Assembly: GCA_020634575.1 (NCBI GenBank)
Contig: JACKBM010000003.1
Coordinates: 1 to 64,000 of the forward strand
Reading direction: 5' to 3'
DNA: 64,000 bases
Source: Ardenticatenales bacterium
GTDB taxonomy: Bacteria > Chloroflexota > Anaerolineae > Promineifilales > Promineifilaceae
A model generated the notes under the pieces. The model did no database searches, was not told the origin of the DNA, and worked only from the letters and a program-made list of their open reading frames with translations. Shown one piece after another: positions 18,704 through 27,710 of the stretch. The translations under genes and the position numbers were made by a program. Position 1 is the first letter of the stretch. Each line of letters starts with the position of its first letter.

Positions 18704-19694
18704 ATGCGCATAGTCGTTGATGCCATGGGTAGTGATAACAACCCGGTCGCCGATGTGGCCGGGCTGTCATGGCGGCCCGCGATTTGGCGATGAGATTATC
18801 CTGGTCGGGGACGCGGAGCGGATTGGGCAGGAGCTGGCCAAACATGATCTGGCTGGCCTGCAATTAACCATCCAACACGCCGGTGAAGCGATCACCATGG
18901 AAGACATCCCGTCGGAGGTGGCGCGCAGCAAACCGGACTCGTCGGCTCATGTCGGGCTGGGGCTGGTCCGGGATGGGGCGGCGGATGCGTTTGTCAGCGC
19001 CGGCAACACCGGCGGCCTGCTGGCAGTCGCTACCCTGAAGACGCTGCGGCGCATTCCCGGGGTGAAGCGGCCGGCGCTGGGCATCATCTTCCCCATCGCC
19101 AACCACCCGCTGCTGATCGACGGCGGCGCCAACGCCGATGTACGGCCGGACTGGCTCTATCAGTTTGCCGTGATGGGTAGCATCTACGTCGAGCGGGTCA
19201 ACGGGGTAAAAGCGCCTCGGGTCGCTCTCATCTCCAATGGTGAAGAAGAGGGCAAGGGGAACCAGCTCATTAAAGAGACGATCCCGCTGCTGGCCGAATC
19301 GGGGCTGAACTATATCGGCAACATCGAACCGAAAGAGTTCCTGCGTGGTGAAGCGGATGTGGTCGTCACCGATGGCTTCACCGGCAACATGATCCTGAAG
19401 ACGACGGAGGCGACGGCCAGCATGATGAGCGAGGTGATTCGCGAGGCGATCAAGGCCAACCCGATCACGGCTATCGGCGGGCTGCTGGCCAAACCTGCCT
19501 TTGCCAAAGTGCGTAAGCTCCTCAGTTCTGAGGAGGTTGGAGGCGCGCCTTTGTTGGGGGTAAACGGACCGATGATCATCGGCCACGGCCGCTCGGATGC
19601 CTATGCGATCAAACAGGCCGTGGGGCAGGCTCGCAAGCTGGTCGAGCAGGACATCGTCGGCACGATTCGGGAAGGGCTCAAAGTATCAGGCTAA
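18704..19694 (+). CDS. plsX: Phosphate acyltransferase PlsX (two frameshifts near the start)
   Basis: ATG 18704 gives MRIVVDAMGSDNNPVADVAG, the classic PlsX start. The frame is then lost. Restoring one G in GGGCTGTC and one T in GATTTGGCGATG yields VMAARDFGDEIILVGD and joins the long frame that ends at 19694, for a 330-residue protein. Later motifs are typical: DGAADAFVSAGNTGGLLA, LIDGGANAD, ISNGEEEGKGNQL and VTDGFTGNMILK. PlsX makes acyl-phosphate from acyl-ACP for phospholipid synthesis and is normally essential, so both deletions, which lie in homopolymers, are best read as sequence errors. fabF follows after ten bases. Confidence 0.92.
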
Positions 19695-19704
19695 GGATGG
19701 AACC

Positions 19705-20985
19705 ATGACAGAATATCTGGACGCGCGCGGGCGCCCCAGAATTGTCCTGACGGGGATTGGGGTTTTAAGCCCGTTAGGCAATACGTTGGCGGAAAGCTGG
19801 GCCAATGCGGTGGCTGGTCGCTCAGGCATCGCCCCCATCACCCAGTTTGACCCCGGCGACCTCCCCTGCAGCATTGCTGGTGAGGTGAAGGGGTTTCAGG
19901 CCAAAGATTACATGAACTTCAAGGAGGCGCGACGCATGTCGCGTTCCTCCCAATTCGCCATCGCCGCCGCCAAGATGGCCATGGAAGATGCCGGCCTCGG
20001 CGAGCAAGTGCCGGACCCGGAACGGGCCGGTGTTATCGTCGGCACGGGCATGGGTGGCTTTGACCGGGCGGATGAGAGCCTGCAGATTTACCGCGAACAT
20101 GGCCTGGCCAGGGTTTCACCCTTTGCCATCACCAGTTCGCTGGCCAACATGGCCAGCCATCATGTCAGCCTGCAAACCGGCACGCTGGGGCCGATCAGCA
20201 CGGTGGTGGCGGCCTGCGCCACGGGGACGCAGGCGATTGGTGAGGCAGCGGAGTTAATTCGCCAGGGGCGAGCTGACCTGGTCCTGGCTGGCGGCGTCGA
20301 AGGGTTGATTCATGAGGCAGCCGTGGCCGGCTTTGCGGCCCTGCGCGCATTGTCAACTGGGTTCAACGACACGCCGGAACGGGCCTGCCGTCCCTTTGAT
20401 AAGGATCGGGACGGCTTTATCCTGAGCGAAGGCGCCGGGGTGGTTGTTCTGGAACGGCTGGATCAGGCTGTGGCCCGGGGGGCGTCCATTTATGCGGAAC
20501 TGCTCGGCCATGCCTCGTCGTCGGATGCGTATCATGTGGCGGCGCCGGACCCGGAAGCGGCCGGGGCGGTGCGGGCCATGAAATGGGCCCTGGCCGATGC
20601 CGGCGTGCCGCTGGACAAGGTTGATTACATCAACGCCCATGGTACATCTACGCCGGTGAATGATGCGACGGAGACGTTTGCCATCAAGAAACTGTTTGGC
20701 GAACATGCCTATAACATGGCTGTCAGCAGTACCAAATCGGTCATGGGTCATGCGATGGGGGCGGCTGGCGCCATCGAATCTGTGTTCTGTGCCATGGCCC
20801 TGAAAGATGGCGTGATACCCCCAACCATCAATTATGAGACAGCCGATCCGGAGTGTGACCTGGATTATGTGCCCAATCAGGCCCGCCAGACTGCGCTCAA
20901 AGTCGCCATGTGCAATTCGTTTGGCCTGGGTGGCCAAAATGCTTGCCTGGTCCTGGGCAAATATCAGAATGGGAAAAGCGGTTAA
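19705..20985 (+). CDS. fabF: Beta-ketoacyl-ACP synthase II
   Basis: A 426-residue condensing enzyme of fatty acid chain elongation. The start MTEYLDARGRPRIVLTGIGV is chosen from homology; the open frame goes further upstream over plsX. The Cys-His-His catalytic set is visible in VAACATGTQAIGEA, INAHGTSTPVND and SVMGHAMGAAGAIE, and the end has CNSFGLGGQNACLV. It sits between plsX and the NERD-domain gene with very short gaps, an operon for membrane lipid synthesis. Confidence 0.95.
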   Translation: MTEYLDARGRPRIVLTGIGVLSPLGNTLAESWANAVAGRSGIAPITQFDPGDLPCSIAGEVKGFQAKDYMNFKEARRMSRSSQFAIAAAKMAMEDAGLGEQVPDPERAGVIVGTGMGGFDRADESLQIYREHGLARVSPFAITSSLANMASHHVSLQTGTLGPISTVVAACATGTQAIGEAAELIRQGRADLVLAGGVEGLIHEAAVAGFAALRALSTGFNDTPERACRPFDKDRDGFILSEGAGVVVLERLDQAVARGASIYAELLGHASSSDAYHVAAPDPEAAGAVRAMKWALADAGVPLDKVDYINAHGTSTPVNDATETFAIKKLFGEHAYNMAVSSTKSVMGHAMGAAGAIESVFCAMALKDGVIPPTINYETADPECDLDYVPNQARQTALKVAMCNSFGLGGQNACLVLGKYQNGKSG

Positions 20986-20990
20986 GCAAA

Positions 20991-21779
20991 ATGTTAATTC
21001 TGCGCGATGAAAAGAAGGTTCAACGATACAAGCGCATCAGTCAAATTCTGAGTGTGGTCGGCATGGTGGTCCTGATCACCGGCTTCATCCTGGGGTTACG
21101 CAATATTGTTGGCGCCCAGTTGATCTCGCTGGCGGTTGGGTTTATGTTGTCGCAGGTGGCCGTCTATATGGCGCACCGTTACGTGCGGACCCCGCGACCG
21201 GATCAACTATTGGATGACGCCTTGCGTAAAAGCATCAAGGGCGGCCGGATGTACCATTTTCTCCTGCCGGCCGACCATGTGCTGCTGACGCCGTCTGGCC
21301 CCATTATTTTTCACCTCAAGTATCAGGCTGGCGATATGAGCGTCAGCAAGGATAGCAAGGGGCGCGACAAATGGCAGCAGAAGAAGGTTGGCTTTTTTCG
21401 CCGCTTCTTCGGCCAGGAGTCATTGGGCAATCCGACCCGCGAAGCGGAGCTCCTGGTAGAAGGGTTGGCCAATTTCCTGCGTCGTCAGGCGCCGGAGGTG
21501 GCCGACCAAGAGATTCCCATCGGGGTGATCATCATCTTCACCCATTCCCTGATCCGCAAAAAAGACAACAACAAAGAGGTGCGGGTGCCGGCCAACCTGG
21601 ATTTGAAAGCGTCGACCTTTACGGCGATGCATGTGTCCAAACTGCGCGGTTATCTGCGCAGTAATCGGATGGGTGAACCATTGCCAGCGGAGACCTACGC
21701 CGCCCTGCAGGCCGCCTTTGATAAAAAGGCGGGCAACCTGCTGGGCCAGGAACAGGAGCTGCTGCCAGAGGAGGCCTAG
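20991..21779 (+). CDS. Membrane-anchored NERD-like domain protein
   Basis: A 262-residue protein starting MLILRDEKKVQRYKR with two hydrophobic helices (ILSVVGMVVLITGFILGL and LISLAVGFMLSQVAVYMA), then a soluble domain: YHFLLPADHVLLTPSGPIIF, WQQKKVGFFRRFFG, NPTREAELLVEGLANFL and GVIIIFTHS. The order of a strand-rich part, NPxxEA-L and a hydrophobic strand is that of the nuclease-related domain (NERD). It starts five bases after fabF and ends three before the next gene, so it is co-transcribed with lipid genes. Nuclease activity is not shown and key residues are uncertain. Confidence 0.65.
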   Translation: MLILRDEKKVQRYKRISQILSVVGMVVLITGFILGLRNIVGAQLISLAVGFMLSQVAVYMAHRYVRTPRPDQLLDDALRKSIKGGRMYHFLLPADHVLLTPSGPIIFHLKYQAGDMSVSKDSKGRDKWQQKKVGFFRRFFGQESLGNPTREAELLVEGLANFLRRQAPEVADQEIPIGVIIIFTHSLIRKKDNNKEVRVPANLDLKASTFTAMHVSKLRGYLRSNRMGEPLPAETYAALQAAFDKKAGNLLGQEQELLPEEA

Positions 21780-21782
21780 CGG

Positions 21783-22460
21783 ATGGAAATCGTCCCCGGT
21801 TTTCACTGGATTAATGGCGGATCGGTCAACTATTATCTGATTGCCGAAGAGGAACAGCTCACCCTGATTGACACCGGTATGCCGGGGCAGCTGGATAATC
21901 TGCTGCGCCATCTGAGCCGGATCGGCCGGCGTGCCGGTGAGATCAGCCGCATCCTGGTCACCCATGCTGATATTGATCATGTGGGCAGTTTGCAGGCAAT
22001 GCAGGCCGAAACGGGCGCCAAAGTGCTGGCTTCGGCCCAGAGCGCAGCTCTGCTGCAAAGGGGCAAATCCCCCCAGCACCTCCCCCGCCTCATGCAATGG
22101 GTTGCCGACCGGATGGGTTACAAGCCGGTGGCGGCCCAGCATATCCAGGTGATCGAAGCGGAAGATACGCTGCCTATCTGGGGTGGCCTGCAAGTGATCG
22201 CCACGCCCGGGCATACGCTGGACCATCTTTCGTTTTACTGCCCCAAACAGGGGGTGGTGATTGCCGGCGATATCCTCAATACCCGGAAGGACACGCTCAA
22301 TCTGACACCCAAACGGATCACCGCCGACATGGACCTGGCGCGGCAGTCAGCCCGCCAGCTGCTGGCGCTGACGCCGGCCGTGCTGGCCTGTGGTCACGGC
22401 ACGCCACTGCACGGCCACAAGGATGATGTGTTGATGCGGTTGCATCGCCAGCTCGGCTGA
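21783..22460 (+). CDS. Metallo-beta-lactamase-fold hydrolase
   Basis: A 225-residue protein. Zinc-binding elements: VTHADIDHVGSLQAM (HxDxDH; the second His of the usual HxHxDH is Asp), TPGHTLDHLSFY, AGDIL and ACGHGTPL. This matches the glyoxalase II-like branch of the superfamily. Last gene of the plsX-fabF-NERD group by spacing. Substrate unknown. It is followed by a large inverted repeat. Confidence 0.85.
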   Translation: MEIVPGFHWINGGSVNYYLIAEEEQLTLIDTGMPGQLDNLLRHLSRIGRRAGEISRILVTHADIDHVGSLQAMQAETGAKVLASAQSAALLQRGKSPQHLPRLMQWVADRMGYKPVAAQHIQVIEAEDTLPIWGGLQVIATPGHTLDHLSFYCPKQGVVIAGDILNTRKDTLNLTPKRITADMDLARQSARQLLALTPAVLACGHGTPLHGHKDDVLMRLHRQLG

Positions 22461-22472
22461 CCCCATTTGTGG

Positions 22473-22619
22473 CATTTCCTGAGCCTCATTGCTGAGGCCT
22501 TACGCTCATCAAGAGCAGGCGAAGGACCCCTCATAGCCCGTCGTTGGGAAGATCGACAACGAAATTGGTCAGCATGGCGGCGTTAAAACGCCGTGCTGAT
22601 CGACGAGGCTCAGGAAATG
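22473..22619. repeat. 147-bp nested inverted repeat
   Basis: The outer arms CATTTCCTGAGCCTC (22473-22487) and its exact complement (22605-22619) enclose 117 bases. Inside are at least two smaller hairpins: TCGTTG ... CAACGA near 22541-22562 and a CGGCGTT/AACGCCG stem near 22579-22593. It lies between the MBL gene (plus) and the broken GNAT (minus), so it may end transcription in both directions, or be a small non-autonomous mobile element or a structured RNA. Confidence 0.6.
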
Positions 22620-22623
22620 TCGC

Positions 22624-22994
22624 TTAGGTGGTGAGGCGGCGGTTTGCCAAATAGAACCGGTCACCAAAATCGTTTGAAATTGTTGTCTGCGTCTGAAAGC
22701 CTGTTTTTGCCAGCACCCGGATAGAAGCGGAATTTTCCGGACGTGTCCAGGCCGATAATTTGTTGATAGCCGCGCTCGGCAAAGCAAACACGCACCAGTT
22801 CGCCCGCCGCCTCGGTGGCATCCCTTGCTCGCGGCAATCAGATAGTCGACCCCTGTCACCCCAGGTCGCCCATCAGGCGGATACAGGAAATCAGTTTCCT
22901 CGCCCCAGATTTCCACCAACTGAGTGCCCCGGCCCGGCAGCCCGTTCAAAGTATCGCCTGGTCTCTGGTAGATCAGTTGCCCCTTGAGGCGCAT
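22624..22994 (-). pseudogene. GNAT acetyltransferase, frameshifted
   Basis: Three frames together read as a RimJ/RimL-like acetyltransferase: GVDYLIAA, then ATEAAGELVRVCFAERGYQ, then SENSASIRVLAKTGF (the acetyl-CoA-binding E-N-x-x-S-I-R-V-L-x-K-x-G-F signature) and a C-terminal NDFGDRFYLANRRLTT. The N-terminal half is missing or unreadable. It resembles the intact GNAT at 23103-23630 in the same orientation, so the two may be old duplicates. Confidence 0.65.
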
Positions 22995-23002
22995 CGATGA
23001 GG

Positions 23003-23110
23003 CAGCCTGGATAGCAGCCAGCGGGGCGAGGTCCGCAGGCGGAACTTGCGAGGTGGTAGCAAACGGGGTCAGCCTGGATAGCAGCCAGCGGGGCGAGGTC
23101 CGTCAGGCGG
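23003..23110. repeat. Direct repeat, two copies of about 40 bp
   Basis: CAGCCTGGATAGCAGCCAGC and the following bases to GGTCCG occur at 23003-23035 and 23070-23102, each followed by CAGGCGG, a period of 67 bases. The second copy runs into the stop codon of the GNAT gene at 23103. It may mark the junction of a tandem duplication that gave the two GNAT genes. Confidence 0.7.
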
Positions 23111-23630
23111 TCGTGGGCGCATGTTGCCCAAAAATCAGGCGTGGCCCCTTCTCAAGCTCAACCAGCCGCTCAAACGCGAAACCACTCTTTTCGATCACGC
23201 GAATAGAGCCCTGGTTGTCTGGATGGGTCATGGCGATGAGCCGCTCGTAGCCCAGTTCGGCAAAGCCGATACGGACCAGCTCACGAGCCACTTCGGTGGC
23301 ATATCCCTTGCCCCATTGTTCCTGAGCCAGCAGGTAGCCGATCTCAATTTCCGTTGTCCCGGCCACATCACATTCGAGGACGCCGGACCGGCCGATCAGC
23401 AAATCGCTCTCCTTCAGCGCAATCGCCCAGACATGTTCCGGGTTGGCGGCGTTGGCAAAATGCCGCTTCAGGTAGCCAGCCGATTGGGCATGGCTGTAGG
23501 TCTCGCCGCTGCCCATAAAGCGCATCGCCAGGGGGTCGGCGTGGATGGCGGCGATTGGCTCGAGATCGGCCGGTTTGTAGGGGCGCAGGCGGACTCTTTC
23601 GGTCGTGAATGTCGGTAGGGCAATTTCCAT
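23103..23630 (-). CDS. GNAT family N-acetyltransferase (RimJ/RimL-like)
   Basis: A 175-residue protein. TERVRLRPYKPADLEPI is the usual N-terminus of the Acetyltransf_3 group, EIGYLLAQEQWGKGYATEVA contains the Q/R-x-x-G-x-G/A acetyl-CoA loop, and HPDNQGSIRVIEKSGF is the conserved late segment. Such enzymes acetylate ribosomal protein N-termini or small molecules; the substrate cannot be told. The region 23631-23848 upstream has no gene. Confidence 0.88.
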   Translation of the reverse strand: MEIALPTFTTERVRLRPYKPADLEPIAAIHADPLAMRFMGSGETYSHAQSAGYLKRHFANAANPEHVWAIALKESDLLIGRSGVLECDVAGTTEIEIGYLLAQEQWGKGYATEVARELVRIGFAELGYERLIAMTHPDNQGSIRVIEKSGFAFERLVELEKGPRLIFGQHAPTTA

Positions 23631-23848
23631 TTGGGCAGTATAGCGTGAGAGGAGGGTGTTGTTAACTATGTTCAGCTGTTTTCTTCTTTTAGGATTTACT
23701 GAAAAGCCGGCCCCCGGTCAGGGAGCGGCATGGTTACCAGCCATCATTCATGCTAACATGTCAACTGAACATGATCGCATATTCTGGGATTGCAGGATAG
23801 CTCTCACCATTTCAACAACAGGTACAAATCACACTTAGGAGTTCATAA

Positions 23849-24211
23849 ATGAACAAGCTCATTACAATCGGTGTCGTCTTGATCCAGGCCGTTGTTGGAC
23901 AAATCCTTGGTTTTGGGCTTGCCTTCGCCCTCGGCATTGGCAATGGTTGGGAACTGGTGATCATGCCAGTAGGGAATATCGTTGGTGTTTGGGGCGTCGG
24001 CATGATTGCCGCCAAACTCCATGGTGCTTATGCAGCCAAACCATTTCAGGCAAGGTTAGTTGGCACAGCCCTTGGTAGTGTGATCGGTGTTGTAATCCTA
24101 TTGGTTACCCCGGCGATCGGCTACGTGCAGGTCTTATTCCCCTTGCTTGGCGCTTTGCTTGGTTTCTATTTGTCAGTACGGACCTTTCCTAAGCGTGCGT
24201 TTGACTATTAG
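23849..24211 (+). CDS. Small hydrophobic membrane protein
   Basis: A 120-residue protein with an AGGAG site eight bases before the ATG. Four likely transmembrane helices: ITIGVVLIQAVVGQILGFGL, LVIMPVGNIVGVWGVGMIAA, ALGSVIGVVILLVTPAIGYV and VLFPLLGALLGFYL. No catalytic motif. Its base composition is less GC-rich than the neighbours. It is followed by about 180 bases without a gene. Family not recognised. Confidence 0.65.
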   Translation: MNKLITIGVVLIQAVVGQILGFGLAFALGIGNGWELVIMPVGNIVGVWGVGMIAAKLHGAYAAKPFQARLVGTALGSVIGVVILLVTPAIGYVQVLFPLLGALLGFYLSVRTFPKRAFDY

Positions 24212-24391
24212 GCGGTAGTTTGGCGTTGGCGCATCATGCGGACTGACACCAGGCAAACCATCCCCAACCACGTTTTACAAACAGCTTACATTTTGACATC
24301 ACCCCGATAACACCCAGGGCGCACTCTAAAAGGTAGAGATGCCAACCATCATACTTGTCGCGGCTGTGCCGCCGCGGCAGAGGAGTGTTCC

Positions 24392-27300
24392 ATGGGTATT
24401 ACACAAGCAAAAACGAAGCGCTGGTCGCTGATCGCCCTGGTGCTGCTGATCTCATTGACCGCCGGGACGTTGCTGTTCGCGGCGCCAGAGGTCCAGGCCC
24501 GGGTGAATCTGATCACCGGCGTTGTGACTGATCCGGCCGGTAACCTACCCCCCGCCGGCTCCCGCGTCATCCTCGTCTCCCCGGACGGGACAACGCATGG
24601 CGAAGCCGCCGTCGACCCCGCCACCGGCGCCTTTGACCTCGGCCCGGTGGTCAGCGGCAACTACATCCTGCAAGCCTGGCCCCCCTTCGGCGCCGGCCTG
24701 ACCCCATCCCTGCCCCAATTCATCAGCATGGTCGGTTTGCCCATTGACCTGGGCGACGTGCCCCTGACGGAGCCGCAAATCACCGGCACCGTCTACGAAC
24801 CAGACGGCCTCACCCCGGCTGATAGCCTTGTCCACCTTTTCCTGGGCGACGAGCATTACCAATCGACTCTGGCCATCGACGGTGAAATCCAGATTGGCGG
24901 CCTGATTTCCGGCACCTACGGCGTCATCGCTGAACCAACCGGGACGCAGCCGTTTTACTATTCTCAACCCGCCATCCTGACCGTCAGGGACGGCATGACC
25001 CAGACGGTCGAATTCAGCCTGAACCCGGCTAACGCCGTTGGCTTTGTCACCGATCCGCAAGGGCTGCCCATTCCCGGCGCCAAGGTTCGCATCCTGGGCA
25101 CGGTCCACCATACCTACCAGGAAGATGAGACCAATGACCAGGGTTTCTTTAACTTTGGCGAGTTGCCGGACGACACCTACGTCCTCGTGGCCGAGGCGCC
25201 CTGGTGGGCCGGTGGTCTGATTGATTCGTCAGTTGTTACTTTCCACGTGCCGCCGGCGTTTAACGACCTCGGCAACGTCGCCCTGCGGCAGGCGCCCAAG
25301 ATCCTGACCGGCCATGTGGAGACGAATACGGGTGTGGGCGTCAGCAATGCGCTCGTGATCGCCAACCGGATCGGCCTGCCCGGCCATCACGAGGCGCTGA
25401 CCGATGCCGCCGGTAATTACTTCATGCGGCTGGGTGGCGGCCTCTGGTCGATCACCGTCGAGCCCACGGCCTTATCGGACCCGAACGCCTGGATCAACCC
25501 GGATCCGCCGCAAATCATCCACTTTGATCACGATCTGCAGCCGGAGTTCAAACAGGTTCACTTTGAAGTCCTGACGGCTGATTCGACGGTGACAGGCGCC
25601 ATCGAAATGCCGGATGGTTCCGTGCCGCCGTTCCCAGTCACCGTCAGTCTGCGCAACGCGGAGGGGATTGGCCGCTCTGTCGAGATGGAGCTGGCTGACG
25701 GCAGCTTCAGTTTGATGGTGCCGCACGGCAATTACCTGCTGCACATCCAGCCGGATCACCCGGGTTACTTTGGCCCACCGCCCCGGCTGGTAGAAGCGCC
25801 TGAAAGCGATACGCTCGACCTCGGCCCGCAGGTATTGGTCGAAAAAGATGCCGCTATCACCGGCCGGGTCGTCGATGAGCATGGCGACGGCGTCGGCGGC
25901 GTCCATGTCTCGGCCTGGACCCGCGATCATCTGGGCACCAACACCATCACCAACCCGGACGGCAGCTACGTGCTCGGCGTCTCCGCCAATGATTGGCTCG
26001 TCAAGCCGGCCGTTCCCTACAACCTGCCCTTCATCTACAGCGGCGAAGCGGTCAGCCTGACCGTCGCCGCCGGCAGCACGGTCAACGTCGCCGACTTTGT
26101 CCTGACCAAAGCGGACAACGTTATCTCCGGCCAGCTTGTCGACCCGGACGGCGCGGCGGTGATGGCTGGTGGCGCCGCGGCCGCCTTCAGCAGCGGCGAA
26201 TACGTTAACTTCTCGCTGATCAGCTCCGGCCACTTCGAGATCTTCGTGCCGGATGGCAGCTACGATGTCGGCATCGAGCTGCTGGAAACGAGCGAATGGA
26301 TTCCGGGGCAGCCCCAATCGGCGACTGTTTCCGGTGGTCAAACCATCAGCATCACCTATCCGGTGCTGCCCAAAGACGCCGCCATCGCCGGGGCGCTGTG
26401 GGACGTACGCAATGAGGTTGTGCCCACGGATGTGGCCGGCTACGTGATGGCCGACAACCCGCAAGCCTGGGTCGGCACAACCATCGACACCGCCAACGGG
26501 ACCTATCACCTGGATGTGAGCGCCGGCCTCTGGCTGCTGAGCTACGCCGTCGACCCCAATTCTGGCTACATCGCTCTGGACCATCACAAAGTAGTGCCGG
26601 TCCAATCTGGCCAGACGGCCGGTGTGCCGCTGCCGGTGGCCGAGAAGGATAGCCTGATCGCTGGTCAGGTGCTGGACCCTGATGGGAATCCGCTGCCCGG
26701 CGCCGTGGTCCTCGCTTTCGGCAGCCACGGCCTGATCAACCAGGTGACGGTGGCCGGTCATACCGATAGTCAGGGCCACTTCGCCATCCGCGCCCCACAT
26801 GGGGCCTATGACCTCATCGCCGGCCATGCTGATCCTCATTGGTTGAACCCGGTCTTGGCCTCGGTCATCGCCCCGCCCAATGCGGCCACGACCAACGTCG
26901 TACTCCAATTCCGCGAGCCGGACGTGGTGCTCAGCGGCAACGTCTCGCTGGCACCGGAGTTTAACGGCGACGATGGCGTGGTTCACATCTGGGCTTACAG
27001 CGAGGATGGCGCGGCCACCTTTGCCACGGCACAGCTGGGTGAGCCCTACGCGCTCGGCCTGGTCAGTGGGGTACGCTGGCACATCGGCGCCGTGGTGGAG
27101 TTTGGCAACACTTTCTATGCGTTCCGCGATGTGCTGTTTATGGGTGGCAATCAAACGCTGGACATCGTCCTGGATGGCCCGTTCCAGAAGCCGGCGCCGG
27201 TCAGTGTGACCTTTGACGCTTCTGAGGCGCAGACGTTGCATGTGGGGGACGGCACCTGGATTCACATACCGGCCGGTGCCCTACCAGCAACCGGTCAGGT

Positions 27301-27664
27301 AACGCTTCACATCACCCCCATCGCCACCTTGCCGCACCAGCATCATGCCCGGCTGTACAAATATGGCTACGCCTTCATCGCTACTGATGAGACCGGCACG
27401 CCCATTACCGCCAACTTCAACCAGAACGTCTTTATCAGCTTCGCTTATGATGAACTGGAACTGGCTCTGCTGGGGCTGACGGAGGGACGACTGCGGCCCG
27501 CCTACTTCAGCACCACCACCAACAGCTGGACCATCCCCGCTGGCTACACCGTTGACACCGACGCTAATCGGGTCATCATGCAAATCGATCATTTCACCGA
27601 CTACGTGTTGCTCAACACCCCCTTGGGCTACACGATCCACTTGCCATTGGTCATCAGACAATAA
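24392..27664 (+). CDS. Large secreted protein with carboxypeptidase-regulatory-like repeats
   Basis: A 1090-residue protein with GAGGAG upstream and a signal peptide (WSLIALVLLISLTAGTLLFA, cleavage expected after VQA). The body is about ten beta-sandwich units of the CarboxypepD_reg type, each with a pattern such as ITGRVVDEHGDGVGGVHVSA, a later DGSYVLGV or GHFEIFVPDGSY, and a closing strand. The last 150 residues differ (THVGDGTWIHIPAGALP-like, LHITPIATLP), resembling a ZU5-like module. It ends IHLPLVIRQ, similar to the tails of two other exported proteins here. Function unknown; a surface scaffold or adhesion protein is plausible. A strong hairpin follows. Confidence 0.8.
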   Translation: MGITQAKTKRWSLIALVLLISLTAGTLLFAAPEVQARVNLITGVVTDPAGNLPPAGSRVILVSPDGTTHGEAAVDPATGAFDLGPVVSGNYILQAWPPFGAGLTPSLPQFISMVGLPIDLGDVPLTEPQITGTVYEPDGLTPADSLVHLFLGDEHYQSTLAIDGEIQIGGLISGTYGVIAEPTGTQPFYYSQPAILTVRDGMTQTVEFSLNPANAVGFVTDPQGLPIPGAKVRILGTVHHTYQEDETNDQGFFNFGELPDDTYVLVAEAPWWAGGLIDSSVVTFHVPPAFNDLGNVALRQAPKILTGHVETNTGVGVSNALVIANRIGLPGHHEALTDAAGNYFMRLGGGLWSITVEPTALSDPNAWINPDPPQIIHFDHDLQPEFKQVHFEVLTADSTVTGAIEMPDGSVPPFPVTVSLRNAEGIGRSVEMELADGSFSLMVPHGNYLLHIQPDHPGYFGPPPRLVEAPESDTLDLGPQVLVEKDAAITGRVVDEHGDGVGGVHVSAWTRDHLGTNTITNPDGSYVLGVSANDWLVKPAVPYNLPFIYSGEAVSLTVAAGSTVNVADFVLTKADNVISGQLVDPDGAAVMAGGAAAAFSSGEYVNFSLISSGHFEIFVPDGSYDVGIELLETSEWIPGQPQSATVSGGQTISITYPVLPKDAAIAGALWDVRNEVVPTDVAGYVMADNPQAWVGTTIDTANGTYHLDVSAGLWLLSYAVDPNSGYIALDHHKVVPVQSGQTAGVPLPVAEKDSLIAGQVLDPDGNPLPGAVVLAFGSHGLINQVTVAGHTDSQGHFAIRAPHGAYDLIAGHADPHWLNPVLASVIAPPNAATTNVVLQFREPDVVLSGNVSLAPEFNGDDGVVHIWAYSEDGAATFATAQLGEPYALGLVSGVRWHIGAVVEFGNTFYAFRDVLFMGGNQTLDIVLDGPFQKPAPVSVTFDASEAQTLHVGDGTWIHIPAGALPATGQVTLHITPIATLPHQHHARLYKYGYAFIATDETGTPITANFNQNVFISFAYDELELALLGLTEGRLRPAYFSTTTNSWTIPAGYTVDTDANRVIMQIDHFTDYVLLNTPLGYTIHLPLVIRQ

Positions 27665-27680
27665 GCTGTGACCCATAAAC

Positions 27681-27710
27681 GAAGCGGGGCGCCGACCGGC
27701 GCCCCGCTTC
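27681..27710. terminator. Bidirectional intrinsic terminator
   Basis: GAAGCGGGGCGCC, loop GACC, and the exact complement: a 13-bp GC-rich stem. It lies between convergent genes, the secreted repeat protein (plus, stop at 27664) and the thioredoxin (minus, whose stop overlaps the stem end at 27709). Confidence 0.8.

Noticed and set aside
25472..27265. A 597-residue minus-strand open frame opposite the secreted repeat protein.
   Set aside because: The plus strand has a signal peptide, ribosome site and ordered beta-sandwich repeats; the minus frame has no domain and no start signal.
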